DNA from: Glandiceps talaboti
Taxonomy: Eukaryota > Hemichordata > Enteropneusta > Spengelidae
Length of the DNA stretch: 64,000 nt
Reading direction: 5' to 3'
Assembly: GCF_964340395.1 (NCBI RefSeq)
Contig: NC_135566.1
Location: 21,340,584-21,404,583 of the forward strand
Shown here: piece after piece, positions 1 to 12,632 of the stretch
How the letters are laid out: every line of letters begins with the position of its first letter
Position numbering within the stretch: position 1 is the first letter of the stretch
Made by a program: the position numbers and the translations under genes
Notes under the pieces: generated by a model
The model's database searches: none
What the model was told of the DNA's origin: nothing
What the model saw: the letters and a program-made list of their open reading frames with translations, nothing else

Positions 1-186
1 CTTCTTACGTAGAGAGAGCATTAGGGTGGCCCTTTTTATTTTTTTGTTTCTCATCTCCCGACCGACCCTAATATGCAGCTCCGACATCAGAAAAAAAAAA
101 TGTTTTGTTTCCACCAACCCCTGAGTTCAAAAGCAAGATTGTAAGGTTCGAACGAACATCAAACGTTCCTCATGGTGTCTACAACC

Positions 187-484
187 CACAGGCATTTGTT
201 TCCCGAGTTTATGGCTCAGAATATTTTTATCAGAATACAATAAAATGACGATAATATCGTTAATATTGACGTATTAAACCAACACTATATGAAAGGGGTA
301 AAATTACACTTGTGTCTTCAATTCCTTCGCATTGAGTGAAACTGCGCGATCACAGAAACAAGTGTAATTTTACCCCTTTCATATAGTGTTGGTTTAATAC
401 GTCAATATTAACGATATTATCGTCATTTTATTGTATTCTGATAGAAATATTCTGAGCCATAAACTCGGGAAACAAATGCCTGTG
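187..484. repeat. Foldback (long inverted repeat) element A
   Basis: Two arms of about 130 bp (187-319 and 352-484) are near-perfect reverse complements around a short centre. The outer ends read CACAGGCATTTGTTTCCC and its complement. No ORF lies inside. The same arm sequence recurs in element B (1771-2084) and as a single arm at 34264-34350, so this is a dispersed family, probably a non-autonomous foldback DNA transposon. A 16-base poly-C run (493-508) follows directly. Confidence 0.75.
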
Positions 485-1770
485 CTACAACACCCCCCCC
501 CCCCCCCCGTTACGTTGGAGCAGCATGTGTCGTTGAGGTTTGAGGGACAGGGCTCGAAGTTATATTGCCGTCGCGGTACATTTTGCTGCAATGTAATCGC
601 TCAGAATATTTCTATCGATTTCAAAATTATGTTTAAAATTGGTAAAAGTCATATTGCATTCCCCCAAAAAAATTCTTGACCAGTTTTTAGCTTAAATCAA
701 TTGTATCATCGGGGAAATGACCGACTCCGTAATGGTAATGCGTTTCATGACCCATGACATGCAAGACCTTGGAAGACGTTCTTTGTTCATTGCGCATGTG
801 CAATAAATGAAATTATCCAGATTCACGTACACGTAGCATAGGCTCACGGTGTTCGTACAACTTACAAGCTTCAATTGTGTCATAAACACAGGTTTTAGGC
901 ATGGACGTTACAAAAAATGTACAAAATGACTCAAAAGGAGCAGTGATAGCTGATCATTTAAATAGTTTCAGCATTGGAATGTTTGAATGTAAATTTGTTG
1001 GTGTCGACACTATGCAACAACGTCTTGTAACATTACAGAGTAACATTAGTAACAACAAGTTTACAGAAGACACGTAATGTATACTGTACTGCAAGGTCAA
1101 CCAAGATTTGCATTGCATGTTACCGATGTTTACATAATTACTTTTATACAGTAAATCCCAAAGGAGTACTGAGTTCTAGAAATGTTTACATGTTATCTGG
1201 TGGATTATTTTGACAAGTTCACACTGAAGAAAAATGTTTCATAGAAGTAATGATTTATATAAACGAAAATTCATCTAGCACACTAATGACAATCACGGAA
1301 GTGTTTCAAAAAGTTACATACTAAAGTTCAAATTGGATAACTTGAAAAAAATTCCTAGCGATGTCAATGCCACTTTGATTAATAGGACGAATGTATTAGT
1401 ACTCCTGATAAAATCATACAATAGTTCATGGCTACAGATATACACCCATCAGGATGATAAGTATTCATCTTCTTACAAAGTTGTTCTACGAACTTGTCAA
1501 CCTTGCTAAAATGAAGGAAAGAGACTTTGGCCGTTTGGAATTAGTCGGAACTGGAAAGGTTCCGATTTCGACACTCTTTTTGCGATCTTAAGTTACAGCC
1601 GGCTACTATCGTCAAAGAGATGTATAATGGGAACATATTCGATCGATTGCTAATATTTTATCATTATGAATGGAATTATTCTGTAATTGGTGCGAGTGCA
1701 TTTCTGCACTCGCATGAGATAGGATTGTTAGTAATGTTACATCGTTGTTTGCAGCGCAGGACGGTGTGAG
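485..1770. other. No recognised gene apart from one short ORF
   Basis: Ordinary AT-rich sequence. The only thing that looks coding is the 58-codon plus-strand ORF at 901-1077, listed separately. No RNA gene or clear repeat was seen in the rest. Confidence 0.4.
901..1077 (+). CDS. Short ORF, function unknown (58 aa)
   Basis: ATG at 901 to TAA at 1075-1077, 58 codons, beginning MDVTKNVQND. The composition is protein-like, with mixed polar and hydrophobic residues and no low complexity. No motif is recognised. It sits between the two foldback elements, so it could be a remnant of a larger mobile element or simply a chance ORF. No splice sites were assigned. Confidence 0.2.
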   Translation: MDVTKNVQNDSKGAVIADHLNSFSIGMFECKFVGVDTMQQRLVTLQSNISNNKFTEDT

Positions 1771-2084
1771 CACAGGCATTTGTTTCCCAAGTTATGTCTC
1801 AGAATATTTCTATCAGAATACAATAAAATGTCGATAATATCGTTAATATTGACGTACATAACCAACTATATACAAAAGGGGTAAAATTACACTTGTTTCT
1901 GTGATCGCGCAGGTTCACTCACTGTCGCAGTGAGTGAACCTGCGCGATCACAGAAACAACAAGTGTAATTTTACCCCTTTCGTGTATAGTTGGCTAAATA
2001 CGTCAATATTAACGATATTATCGACATTTTATTGTATTCTGATAGAAACATTCTGAGACATAACTCGGGAAACAAATGCCTGTG
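1771..2084. repeat. Foldback element B
   Basis: Second copy of the foldback family. The arms are about 150 bp, and the centre is itself a perfect hairpin around CTCACTG-tcg-CAGTGAG (about 1915-1940). The ends match element A (CACAGGCATTTGTTTCCC). The two elements lie in the same region 1.3 kb apart, so they could be independent insertions or the ends of one composite unit. Confidence 0.75.
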
Positions 2085-3420
2085 GGTATGAGGGGTAGAC
2101 ACGTGCACCGTCTGCAAGCAGGACTAGAGGGTCATAACAGTAAGGTAGACCCGGCCGTGCACCGTCTGCAAGCAGAACTAGTTTTAGCCCTATGCCTGCA
2201 GACAGCGATCGCGATCGGATGGTGGGGTGGGTCCACTCGATGTGAAAAGTTACGTAATCTAATTATGCATGAGCCATGACGTACTGTCAAGGTCGGACAA
2301 ACTTTTGCCTTACAACTGCTACTGCGTTACAATCATGGCTAGATCAAAACCATTTCTCTAAGTAATCATAAAGAAAGTGAAGTTCCTGGTTCTACTACTT
2401 TGTTAAAGTGCATATATTCATAAGACGTTCATTACCGCATGACACGGCATAATATACTAGTATTCGGTGTGAATGAACATCTGAATAAAATCATATCTTG
2501 AGTGCTCATGGGTTGGTCCTCGGGAACCTCGGTGGTAATAGAGAAAGAAAGTATATGCTGTGACAAGCAAATTTTTATGAGATACATTTTGATACACCGA
2601 CACACATTTTCCACAAACTCAATGACTAAAAGGTCAAGCTTACATGTCAGCAACTGTGCCGCGATAAACCATAAGTTTCCAGTCATGTGGCGTGAACTTG
2701 TTTACCCTTCTATCTCCATGTTTGACGATATTACCAAAATGTACACGGAGTATGGGAGAAAATTAAAAAGAGAAAACCAGAATAAGACTTATTGATTTGA
2801 ATAGACTATATATGGAGATGACGTTACCAAAATCCACCTACACATGGCTCTGAGCTTGGCCATGTTGGAATATAACGTGAAATAAAATAAAATACGAATG
2901 TAGGAATCCGGTAATTACCGATGAGATGTCACGTGTTGCAAATGAAAGTCTCGCAGTTTTACATACTTCAGGGCTCCAGGTTTCCCAACAAATTGATCGA
3001 TTGAGTGATATTGATTCAAGCTTCCTATAACGTTCAAATCAAAAGTTCGATCATCTAAATAATTATTCAGCAATAGTTTAGTTATTTCAATAAGATTTGT
3101 TCTTGTTTGTACGTGATAGCAGAGAGCTGTCGCCAACATATTCATTACTGACGCGCAGGGCAGGGCTGCATGTATAAATTACGTTTAAGCAAACGTGCAT
3201 CATTATGAAAAAACTCGACAGATACAACATGGAAACTAAACAGTATTATCACTGGTATATACAATTTCCAGTTGAAACTTTCCTGCCGAAGCAATGTTTA
3301 ATTTCTGAATTTCACTTTGAGTTTGTAAACTTTTTGGTGTTTATCCATGTACACGAAGTAAACACATATACGACATAGCTGCCGTTCATTTTCCTTTAAT
3401 TTCGTGTTTTCGTCATTTGC
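2085..3420. other. No recognised gene
   Basis: No supportable gene. The stretch around 2238-2285 (containing TGCATGAGCCATGAC) resembles 14725-14780, so part of this region is dispersed repeat. ORFs of 60-100 codons here have no recognisable motif. Confidence 0.35.
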
Positions 3421-3935
3421 CTAGACTGGGACCAGTCCCTTGGTCGATATTTTCTGCATTTGTTATGTGTTGATACTATATCTTTTCCCATTTCTATCCC
3501 CAGATTTTTTTTGTGATTTTCACTAATAGCTTGGAAACTTCTCTAACTCTGTGATATCTTTGTAACTGTAATTTAGTGCTTTACTGGTTTATATTCATAA
3601 CTATATATTATCATTGTAATTGTTGTTCCTGTATGTTTTTGACGCTAGATAATGTATTTCTTACATTATTGCATGTCAAATAAAATATAGTATACTGTAC
3701 TGTACCGTACTATACTATACTCCCCCTAATACATACATACATGCTATACTATACTCTACTCTACTCTACTATACTATACTATACTACACCACAGACATTA
3801 GTCTGTGACTATACTATACTGTACTACATAGGCTGGAACCAGTCCCTTGGTCGATTTTTTTTTTGCGTTTGTTATGTGTTGGTACTATTTCTTTTCCCAT
3901 TTCTATACCCAGAAATTTTTTTGAGTCTTTTTCAA
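3421..3935 (+). repeat. Direct pair of a ~105-bp dispersed repeat plus pentanucleotide runs
   Basis: The segment containing ACCAGTCCCTTGGTCGAT and a following T-rich stretch occurs at about 3430-3525 and again at about 3838-3930, in the same orientation. Between them (3690-3815) lie runs of TATAC and CTACT pentamers. Confidence 0.6.
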
Positions 3936-4107
3936 AATTTCTGCAGTTACAATGTTGCTCAAGCCTTAACGTGACTGATTTTTTTTTCAGATTTTTTTCT
4001 TAGGTGGTTGTTTTCATTAAACTAGATTAGGGTGAGTTAGGATGATGCAAGTTTTGATTTTTTTTCTAAAAAAGTGGGAATAATTAGCCTAGAGACTTGG
4101 GCAAGTC

Positions 4108-4180
4108 TATACACTACACTACACTACACTACACTACACTACACTACACTACACGACTAGACTAGACTGGACTAGACTGT
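4108..4180. repeat. CTACA / ACTAG pentanucleotide microsatellite
   Basis: About nine consecutive CTACA-type pentamers followed by GACTA-type pentamers. Simple sequence only. Confidence 0.8.
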
Positions 4181-5035
4181 TGAGTCCCGTTTGTTGGCTG
4201 TTTCCGCCCAAAATTAACGTATGTGATCTATAATTGAAAATCTATTTTAGGGCCAGACAGATCGCATAAACCTCAAACAACTACAGTATAAGAAAATAGT
4301 TATCTGAGTATAAACTTATACTTGAATGGTATGTTACCATGGTTACAACATGATTAAACTTTCGCAGACATGACCAATGTTGCCCTCTCAATACAGGGAA
4401 CTAAGCCATATACTGTCTTCTGTATTTGCGTCACAAAGTGCCAAGTTGAGACAGTTGTTGGTCATGCCAGGAAGTCACAATCCAAACAAACACCCACTGT
4501 AGACACACATCACATCCTCTTTATACATGTATTATGTAACGACCCTTAATCAAACGTCCACATGAGAACGTGTATTGCATTGAGACTTGACCTGAATGAG
4601 AATGGTATAAAATACTGTTTTCAAAATCTGTTACCATAGATGTTTTCCGTCCAAAACATGGAAGATGGGTGAGGTGGATTTACTTACACCTATGGGACTG
4701 CGTAATGCAAAATGAAGTTAACAACGGTCACTGCACAATGTATTGAGACATAGCGTACTTCAGAATCTCTTCGGAAGAGCTTGAGCGCAGACAACGAAGT
4801 TTTATGGTTCAGAATTTCGGTGGTCAAATACCAACACCGGGCTAAGACAATAGGGGAGTCGTCTAAAATTAAACAACACTAACCGCCCCTCATTTGTCAT
4901 GGTTGATACCACCTTCCACCCATCTATTGTCAGGTTATTCCATTCAGAGTTCAGTATGACATATCACCATTGCACTTATTACGCTGATCACGCCCGAGTT
5001 ATTTGGGTGAAAGCTCTGTACTCGCTAAAGGTGTC
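4181..5035. other. No recognised gene
   Basis: No supportable coding region, RNA gene or repeat was recognised in this interval. The overlapping plus-strand ORF starting at 4899 is antisense to the SAP-like fragment downstream. Confidence 0.35.
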
Positions 5036-5260
5036 TTATATTTCACTAATATGCGCCCGTGAACTAGGATCGTTCCCTGTCCTGCCATGCGGCACACGGT
5101 CGTTGATTCTTTGTTTGTACAAGTCAAGAAGGTGGTTCTTTTTAGCGTTGCTGGGGTATGGCACTTGTAAGTTGGATAGTTCAGAACGGAGTCTAGCATT
5201 CGTCCAATTTTCCGGTAGCATAGCCCTGTCCCCATATGAATCGATTTCGAATCGAATCAA
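5036..5260 (-). pseudogene. SAP-domain-like coding fragment
   Basis: The minus-strand ORF contains WTNARLRSEL, then YPSNAKKNHLLDLYKQ. This matches the helix-turn-helix pattern of SAP-type DNA-binding modules (W-x-x-x-x-L-R-x-x-L ... P-x-x-x-K-K-x-x-L-x-x-L). The first ~14 codons, including the ATG, fall inside the terminal repeat of the element beginning at 5221, so that start is not native. The ORF ends shortly after the SAP-like region and no downstream exon was found. Best read as the broken N-terminal exon of a gene or of an older transposon gene. Confidence 0.4.
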
Positions 5261-7198
5261 ATTGAATCGATTCAGTTAAACCGGTTCGAATTCAGTTATG
5301 ATACAAAATGTTAGAAATGGATTTGAATCGATTCAGTTTGGTGTACTGTCCCGACACGTTAAATTTGATCCTGTTTACTTGATTTGATGACGTAGCCACA
5401 GTGCATTACTATGACGACACGCAATCAACATGGAGGATTTCGCGGGGAAATAACCTCGTTGACTTCTTGTCAAAGTTATCCGTCAAAGCGAGGGCTGCCA
5501 GAGCTGAACAGTTATTTGACTTGACGAAGGAACATTTGGATGTTGACTGAGCACTATATTATGGGTGAAGCAATGCCACGATCGATTTGGGCCAAGCGAC
5601 GTAATATTGGCCCTAATTTTACATAAATATCATTGAAGTTTAGGATGATCGAGAACAGCTGACAAGTGTATATGGAATTTTGATCGATACTTGTACACCT
5701 TTGCAACCTCTTACTGCCCATAAGAAACGTAATTCATTTGTTTTAGTTCTTTAATAGGAATTGGGAACATGAACGATTTGTCCTATTGCAACGCTTACTA
5801 TTTCATGTACCCATTTACATCGTCATCGGTATGCAAACTAAACTAGCAAAATTCATTCAAAGTTTAAAACATTTTATTATCTCTGCAAAAACATTCTTTC
5901 AACGGGAAATTGTATTTACCAGTCCTCATGCTTTTTATAGAATCTTCACGCTGTTTCTGTGGTTTTATTCGCTCGTTTCCGCATATCGACACTCAGTTTT
6001 AAAACAGGCACTGCACAATGACGGCGATGAGCATTGACCTTGTCGGCTTTCACGTGTTTCAAATATCACATGAAAAAATGTACAAATCTCTCTAAAATAA
6101 CTAAAACCATTGTTGAATAATTATTTTTGACGATCGGTCTTTTTGTTTTCACCTCAATAAACGGATCTAATCATGCTGAACCAGGCTGTCTTCGAGACTT
6201 CAGAGTTGACCTCAAATGCGTGACATCGCATCGGTAATTTCCGGATTGTTATTCGTGTAAGTTTCACGATGTCGGGCCTATCCCAACGTGACATGCAACA
6301 CGGCCTAGCTTTGAACCTTTTTGACAACGTCTTTCCACATAAATTCTGTTAAAACCAATTAGGGTGACGACCATATAAAACGTGGCCGGTACGATCGAAC
6401 GATCGGCTCTTCCCGTTAACTTTCGTTAACAAGAGTCACATGACATGTCGTACACACATTGTTGTTTATCTCTCTGTTGTTCGATGTGTCCCAAGAGCGA
6501 ACCCGTCTTGACTTTGGATTCAAATGATCCTTAAAACTGTATCGGATGTTATAAACCCGAGAAATGATAGGGACATGTAAGTAATTTTAGTAATGTAACA
6601 AGTAGAAAGTCGTGCCCGGGCCGTGGGGTTAACCTTAATTCTGGTTGTGACAACTACCGCCAAATGGGAAAGAAGTGTCTATCAATTTGAGAAATTTTGC
6701 AATTGGCAAAAAGAGTTCTTTTTAGGTGTTGATGAATCCATAATAAATAAGGTTTTTATAGCAATCAAGTGGTTGTTTTTGTCACTCATTTATTGCTGAA
6801 CATTCCATGCTCAGGCGATGCCATCTTGTGCTGGATAATACTTCATGTACTCCGGTTGCTTGTATTCCAAAGTGAAGGTGTCGGCGTACAAAGCATGTAT
6901 TAAACTTGCAAAATTTAACCTGGAGGTCAAGATTCAAGTGCGCAGTTGTGGGTAATGGACATTGAACCGATTCAAGTTAAATCGGTTCTAAGTCGGTTTT
7001 TCCTGTCCTAACTACGACAAGTTAAACCTGTTCCGAACCGATTTACTTTGAACCGAATCGAAACCACCCCCTGAGGTAGTTTCGAACCGGTTCAACTAAA
7101 TCGGTTTACAACCGATTTATGGGCATATGGGGACAGGAGAACTGAATTCGATCCGAATCGAAACAGGATCAGAATTTGTGTCGGGACAGGGTTATAGT
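5221..7198 (+). mobile_element. TIR element with CCCTGTCCC ends, ~2 kb, non-autonomous
   Basis: The left end reads CCCTGTCCCCATATG. The right end is its inverted form, with both CATATGGGGACAGG and a terminal GGGACAGGG. The subterminal regions are packed with variants of AATCGATTCGAATCGATT and AACCGGTTCGAAC. No transposase-like ORF is present. A related, inverted and truncated copy lies at 13290-14356. I could not establish the superfamily or the target-site duplication. Confidence 0.6.
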
Positions 7199-8095
7199 AT
7201 CGAAATGGAGTCAGGTATATAGCAATTTCTAGTTTACTACGGGGAGGGGGGTATGTTCTTAAAATGTCTTCGCATAAAAACAATGAATTGTGAGGGACAT
7301 AAATCGTGAAAAAGTTCACTATATCAAGTATAAACCAGATTGTAGTGATAACAATAAATGCAAAAACAATAGTTCTGCTAGCACGGTTTTGTTAGATAGT
7401 AAGACACTTTTCGATATGTCAGAGCTAATGCCCAGTACTGATATATTAGGGTTGTCATAAAATTAACTCTTTGTTTAAAAATGTCGTGTTCGAAGAGTCT
7501 ATAGTGTATTTGTTTTCTTTCAGAATAAAGCAAGTAAAACGTTAAAAGTACTGAATAAGAATCTACGATCATACCAGATTCGTCCATTCAATTATACCAG
7601 TGTCCTATAAGGTCAAGGTCTACAATGTACATTTGATGTGTCCTTTCCAACGCAACCGTAATGATTCGTTTTAAAGCGACGAATTAAAAAATGTCTGTCG
7701 AAATATTCGAAATCAATTTGTCACATGATTGTAGTTCGACCACTTAATGTACGTGATAACGTATTTGTTTGTGGGATTTCGCCAAAACTAAAAATCACGT
7801 GAATTTAATTTTGGGGCTACTTCTACTCATCATCAAATTGTGTATTCACATGTATATGTTCATATGTTTGCTAAATTGCAAAATGTCCTAACACTTTTGT
7901 GTTTTCTGTAAAGGTAGTATTAGTTATATAAATTTAAAAAAAATACAAACTTAAAATGGTTTCTTTATAAATCCGAAGTCAAAAAGGATTTTAACATTGT
8001 ATGCACGATTTTTTATTCACATTACATGATTAAAATCATGTGTCGGGCGGTGTTCCCGGGAGATTGCACGAAATGCATACATTGTGACGTTCATG
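7199..8095. other. No recognised gene
   Basis: AT-rich sequence, with only short ORFs of no recognisable motif. Confidence 0.35.
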
Positions 8096-10890
8096 TACAT
8101 AATAATCATGGGATAATGACGGCGATAAATGACTCTTGATGTTTAACTAACCATAAATAAACCTGGGAGAGTCGTGGGTTATTAAATGTATGTCCGATGT
8201 TCTCTCTGAAGTTTAACTGAATTCGGGAATAGTGTCACTGTTAAATGAATCCTGGTGTATCACAAACTGACATCTTACCGACAATAACTCATTCTGCAAT
8301 TTATTTTCGCACAGGTGCATATCAGTAGAACGATCACGTGATTAAAATTAACAATCGTAGTTTCTGACTTATGTTACTGAATTCATCATTCTCGGAAGTT
8401 TTCAACTAAGTTTGGGAATAGTGTCAATCTAAAATGGATCTTCATGTACCATAAACTTACAATAAGTCAGACTGTTATTTTAGCAGGGGAGCATAATCAA
8501 CAGAACAATCACGTGATTACAGTTCAGATCGTTCGTTATTGGCTCATTTTACTCAATTCATTTCCAGAAGTTTAACTGAGTTGGGGAATAACGTCATTGT
8601 AAAATGAATCAAAATGTGTCATAAATTTACATGTTCTTGGGCATTTTTGTTACATGACTACCAACACGTAATGCCAAGGTCACGGTCGCATCACAAAGCC
8701 AGTTCTCGTCATCATTTCTTTGTTTAACTAAACTAAATTAATGTAATTTAAAATATACCATCATGGAAAAAAGTTAATCAACATGTTACAGAGTACAGTG
8801 AGGCTTACGAAAATAATAATCTGTCGACGCTACTAGTTAAACCACTTGCTTTTCGAAAAGCTCAGTTGAGATCTCCCTGTCGCACATGTACAGGGTAGAT
8901 CAACGCACAATTTTCACCACATTTGATTTTAATGTGATTGCTTGTAGCCCCGAAACTTTGATCGATTCTTTCTGAGTTGAGTAATATATTGACAAATAAC
9001 CTATATCCAGTTCTAACTTTTGTGCATATAACCAATTTCCTTTTAAATGGCCATGGTCATGCAATGTTACCTTGCGACGTTCATGTACATAATAACCATG
9101 GGATAATGAAGGCGATAAATGACGCTTGATGGTTTGACTAACCATAAATAAACCTGGGAGAGTCGTGGGTTATTAAATGTATGTCCGATGTTCTCCCTGA
9201 AGTTTAACTGAATTCGGGAATAGTGTCACTGTTAAATGAATCCTGGCGTATCACAAACTGACATCTTACCGACAATAACTAATTCTGCAATTTATTTTCG
9301 CACAGGTGCATTATCAGTAGAACGATCATGTGATTAAAAAAATATAAATCGTAGTTTCTGGGTTGTGTAACTGAATTCATCATTCTCGGAAGTTTTCAAC
9401 TAAGTTTGGGAATAGTGTCAATCTAAAATGGATCTTCATGTACCATAAACTTACAATAAGTCAGACTGTTATTTTAGCAGGGGAGCATAATCAACAGAAC
9501 AATCACGTGATTACAGTTCAGAATCGTTCGTTATTGGCTCATTTTTAATACTCAATTCATTTCCAGAAGTTTAACTGAGTTGGGGAATAACGTCATTGTA
9601 AAATGAATCAAAATGTGTCATAAATTTACATGTTCTTGGGCATTATTGTTACATGACTACCAACACGTAATGCCAAGGTCACGGTCGCATCACAAAGCCA
9701 GTTCTCGTCATCATTTCTTTGTTTAACTAAACTAACCTGATATAATTTAAAATATACCATCATGGAAAAAAGTTAATCAACATGTCATAGAGTACAGTGA
9801 GGCTTACGAAAATGATAATCTGTCGACGCTACTAGTTAAACCGCTTGCTTTTCGAAAAGCTCAGTTGAGATCTCCCTGTCGCACATTGTACAGGGTAGAT
9901 CAACGCACAATTTTCACCACATTTGATTTTAATGTGATTGCTTGTAGCCCCGAAACTTTGATCGATTCTTTCTGAGTTGAGTAATATATTGACAAATAAC
10001 CTATATCCAGTTCTAACTTTTGTGCATATAACCAATTTCCTTTTAAATGGCCATGGTCATGCAATGTTACCTTGCGACGTTCATGTACATAATAACCATG
10101 GGATAATGAAGGCGATAAATGACGCTTGATGGTTTGACTAACCATAAATAAACCTGGGAGAGTCGTGGGTTGTTATTATATGTATATCCGATGTTCTCCC
10201 TGAAGTTTAACTGAATTCGGGAATAGTGTCACTGTTAAATGAATCCTGGCGTATCACAAACTGACATCTTACCGACAATAACTCATTCTGCAATTTATTT
10301 TCGCACAGGTGCATTATCAGTAGAACGACCACGTGATTAAAAAATTATAAATCGTAGTTTCTTGGTTGTGTAACTGAATTCATCATTCTCGGAAGTTTTC
10401 AACTAAGTTTGGGAATAGTGTAAATCTAAAATGGATCTTCATGTACCATAAACTTACAATAAGTCAGACTGTTATTTTAGCAGGGGAGCATAATCAACAG
10501 AACAATCACGTGATTACAGTTCAGAATCGTTCGTTATTGGCTCATTTTACTCAATTCATTTCCAGAAGTTTAACTGAGTTGGGGAATAACGTCATTGTAA
10601 AATGAATCAAAATGTGTCACAAATTTACATGTTCTTGGGCATTATTGTTACATGACTACCAACACGTAATGCCAAGGTCACGGTTGCGTCGCATCACAAA
10701 GCCAGTTCTCGTCATCATTTCTTTGTTTAACTGAAGTAAACTAATATAATTTAAAATATACCATCATGGAAAAAAGTTAATCAACATGTCATAGAGTACA
10801 GTGAGTACAATGACTCTTCATGTTTGACTAACCATAAATAAATCTGGGAGAGTCGTGGGTTATTATATATGTATGTCTGATATTCTTACT
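8096..10890 (+). repeat. Tandem array of ~1-kb units (about 2.8 copies)
   Basis: The anchor GACGTTCATGTACATAATAA recurs at 8096, 9076 and 10076, giving spacings of 980 and 1000 bp. The third unit is cut short near 10800, where a new partial unit starts (TTTGACTAACCATAAATAAA) and fades by about 10890. Units 2 and 3 are nearly identical; unit 1 is more diverged. Identical 81-codon ORFs in units 2 and 3 are a by-product of the repeat and have no coding signature. Confidence 0.9.
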
Positions 10891-11044
10891 CAAGTTACTG
10901 TGTTGTTGCGGCATGGTTACTTTCAGAGCTCTGGTTACTTTGTTCTGGCCTTACAGTGTGTGTGTTGGGGGGGGGGTGTTATTTGACAAATCTTAAATTA
11001 TCTCATGGGGACAGAGTTAGCATTTAAATTCATTGTATTATGCA

Positions 11045-11535
11045 TTTGTTACGATCATCTAAAACGTGCCTAAAATCTAAGTTAGAGTCTAAATCCCAGA
11101 ATACGATGTTATTAGATATTATCCGATAAAACGTAGTGCGGCCCCCTCCCCCGCCGATGCTCTGTCTAATATAATAGTTTAAATTAAATTAGATTTTATA
11201 CTCTAAGTTAGAAATTATCGGATATTATCCGATAAAACATGGTGTCGGGCCCCCGCTGATGCTCTGTCTAATACTGTATTACAGTCTAAGTTAGATTTTA
11301 TACTCTAAGTTCGAAATTATCGCATAATATCAGATAAAACGTAGTAGTGTTGGGCCGAGGGGCCCAGAAGACGATACTATCGGATAAAATCTAAAACGTG
11401 TGTAAAATCCAAGTTAGAGTCTAATATTAGACGTGCTGGTTGGGAGGCTGGGGATGTGATGAGTCCAGTGCAGTCTAATATTAAAATCGAAGTTAGATAT
11501 TATCCGATTATTATCCGATAATGGAAAAATGTGCA
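11045..11535. repeat. Cluster of TTATCCGATAA-type palindromic repeats
   Basis: About six copies of a diverged block carrying TATTATCCGATAAAACGT and TCTAAGTTAGA-like motifs, separated by GC-rich patches such as GGGCCCCC. Several motifs are partial palindromes. Origin unknown. Confidence 0.55.
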
Positions 11536-11995
11536 ATGTCGCGGCTTCATAGAGGTTGTATACTCATCGATTTCTTGTGCAGTGGTGTTATTTTGGTGTT
11601 ATGATGCTGAGATAAAATTTAAAAAATAAATAGTTTTCGATTAACTGACAGATCCTAGTTTTTAGTCGTAAGCTCATAGATTACTATGTTTAGCTAACTT
11701 AGTCACCCCATGACATATTTTATTTTATCTCGCAATCTGAACTTTACAATGTATAATCTGTCTATATCTTGGTGCGATCGCGACCTACAAACTTCTGATT
11801 CGTTGTGCAAAGATAAATATGCGATACAATCGACCTATCACCTTCGAGGAAAAATGTGGCGGCAAATTAGACGCAACGAGGCTCTTCAGAAGAGACCTAG
11901 AGCCAGCAATTCATGCACCCATCCTCTTGAGCTTGTCTATACATATATTCTGACCGTAATTTTAACCGTGAGTATTATGTTAAGAAACCTTTAAA

Positions 11996-12595
11996 ATGGA
12001 AACCGTAGAATTTGAAGAAGTGTACTACAGTCAGAGTGACGGCGTTTTTGTATGCGATATATGTGATGCATCATACTTTTCGTCTAATGGAGTAATGCGT
12101 CATGTTCGCCAACACTTGCAAAGTGAAGGTCAGTAACTTGATATTTTTAAACAACTCATAATTTTCATATGTTTCATTTCGTCGGGAGAATATAGATATA
12201 TTTTCGTTGTGACAAATTTAATGTAATGGTCAAACATATATCCTTTTAATGTGTTTTCTTTCTCTCAACTTTACTGTTATATCTACATCTATAGCTCGTG
12301 TAAATGTATGGCTGGGGAAAACATTGCTCACTGCAACAGCATTAACAATAGACGTTATGTTTAGAATTATGATGTGTAAATCATTACAAGTCGGAGTTTA
12401 AAACTCCCTGGGACAGTAATGAACACATAACATAAATCTACATGCATCGTGAAAACTCAACATACTCTTCCAAAAAACGATCGTCTAAATCTTTTACATA
12501 CACAATACCCATGATATGGTTTTTATTTATTTCTAGACACTATTGACTGTAGCAGTGAAAAGGATGAAGATATATATGAGGTTCCTATTGATTGA
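11996..12595 (+). CDS. Small C2H2 zinc-finger ORF, two exons
   Basis: Exon 1 runs from the ATG at 11996 to 12128, with donor GTCAGT. It encodes a textbook C2H2 finger at residues 20-40: C-D-I-C, twelve residues, then H-V-R-Q-H. Exon 2 starts at 12537 after a T-rich tract ending TTCTAG and continues in phase for an acidic tail (SSEKDEDIYEVPID) to TGA at 12593-12595. A further donor, CAG/GTAAAA, at 12632 suggests a spliced 3' UTR or an alternative form. Predicted product is about 63 aa. The finger is clear. Whether this is a complete gene, an exon of a larger gene or a transposon-derived fragment is not. Confidence 0.5.
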
Positions 12596-12632
12596 CATAC
12601 CATAGTCGCTGGCAACTTGTACATAACTCCAG

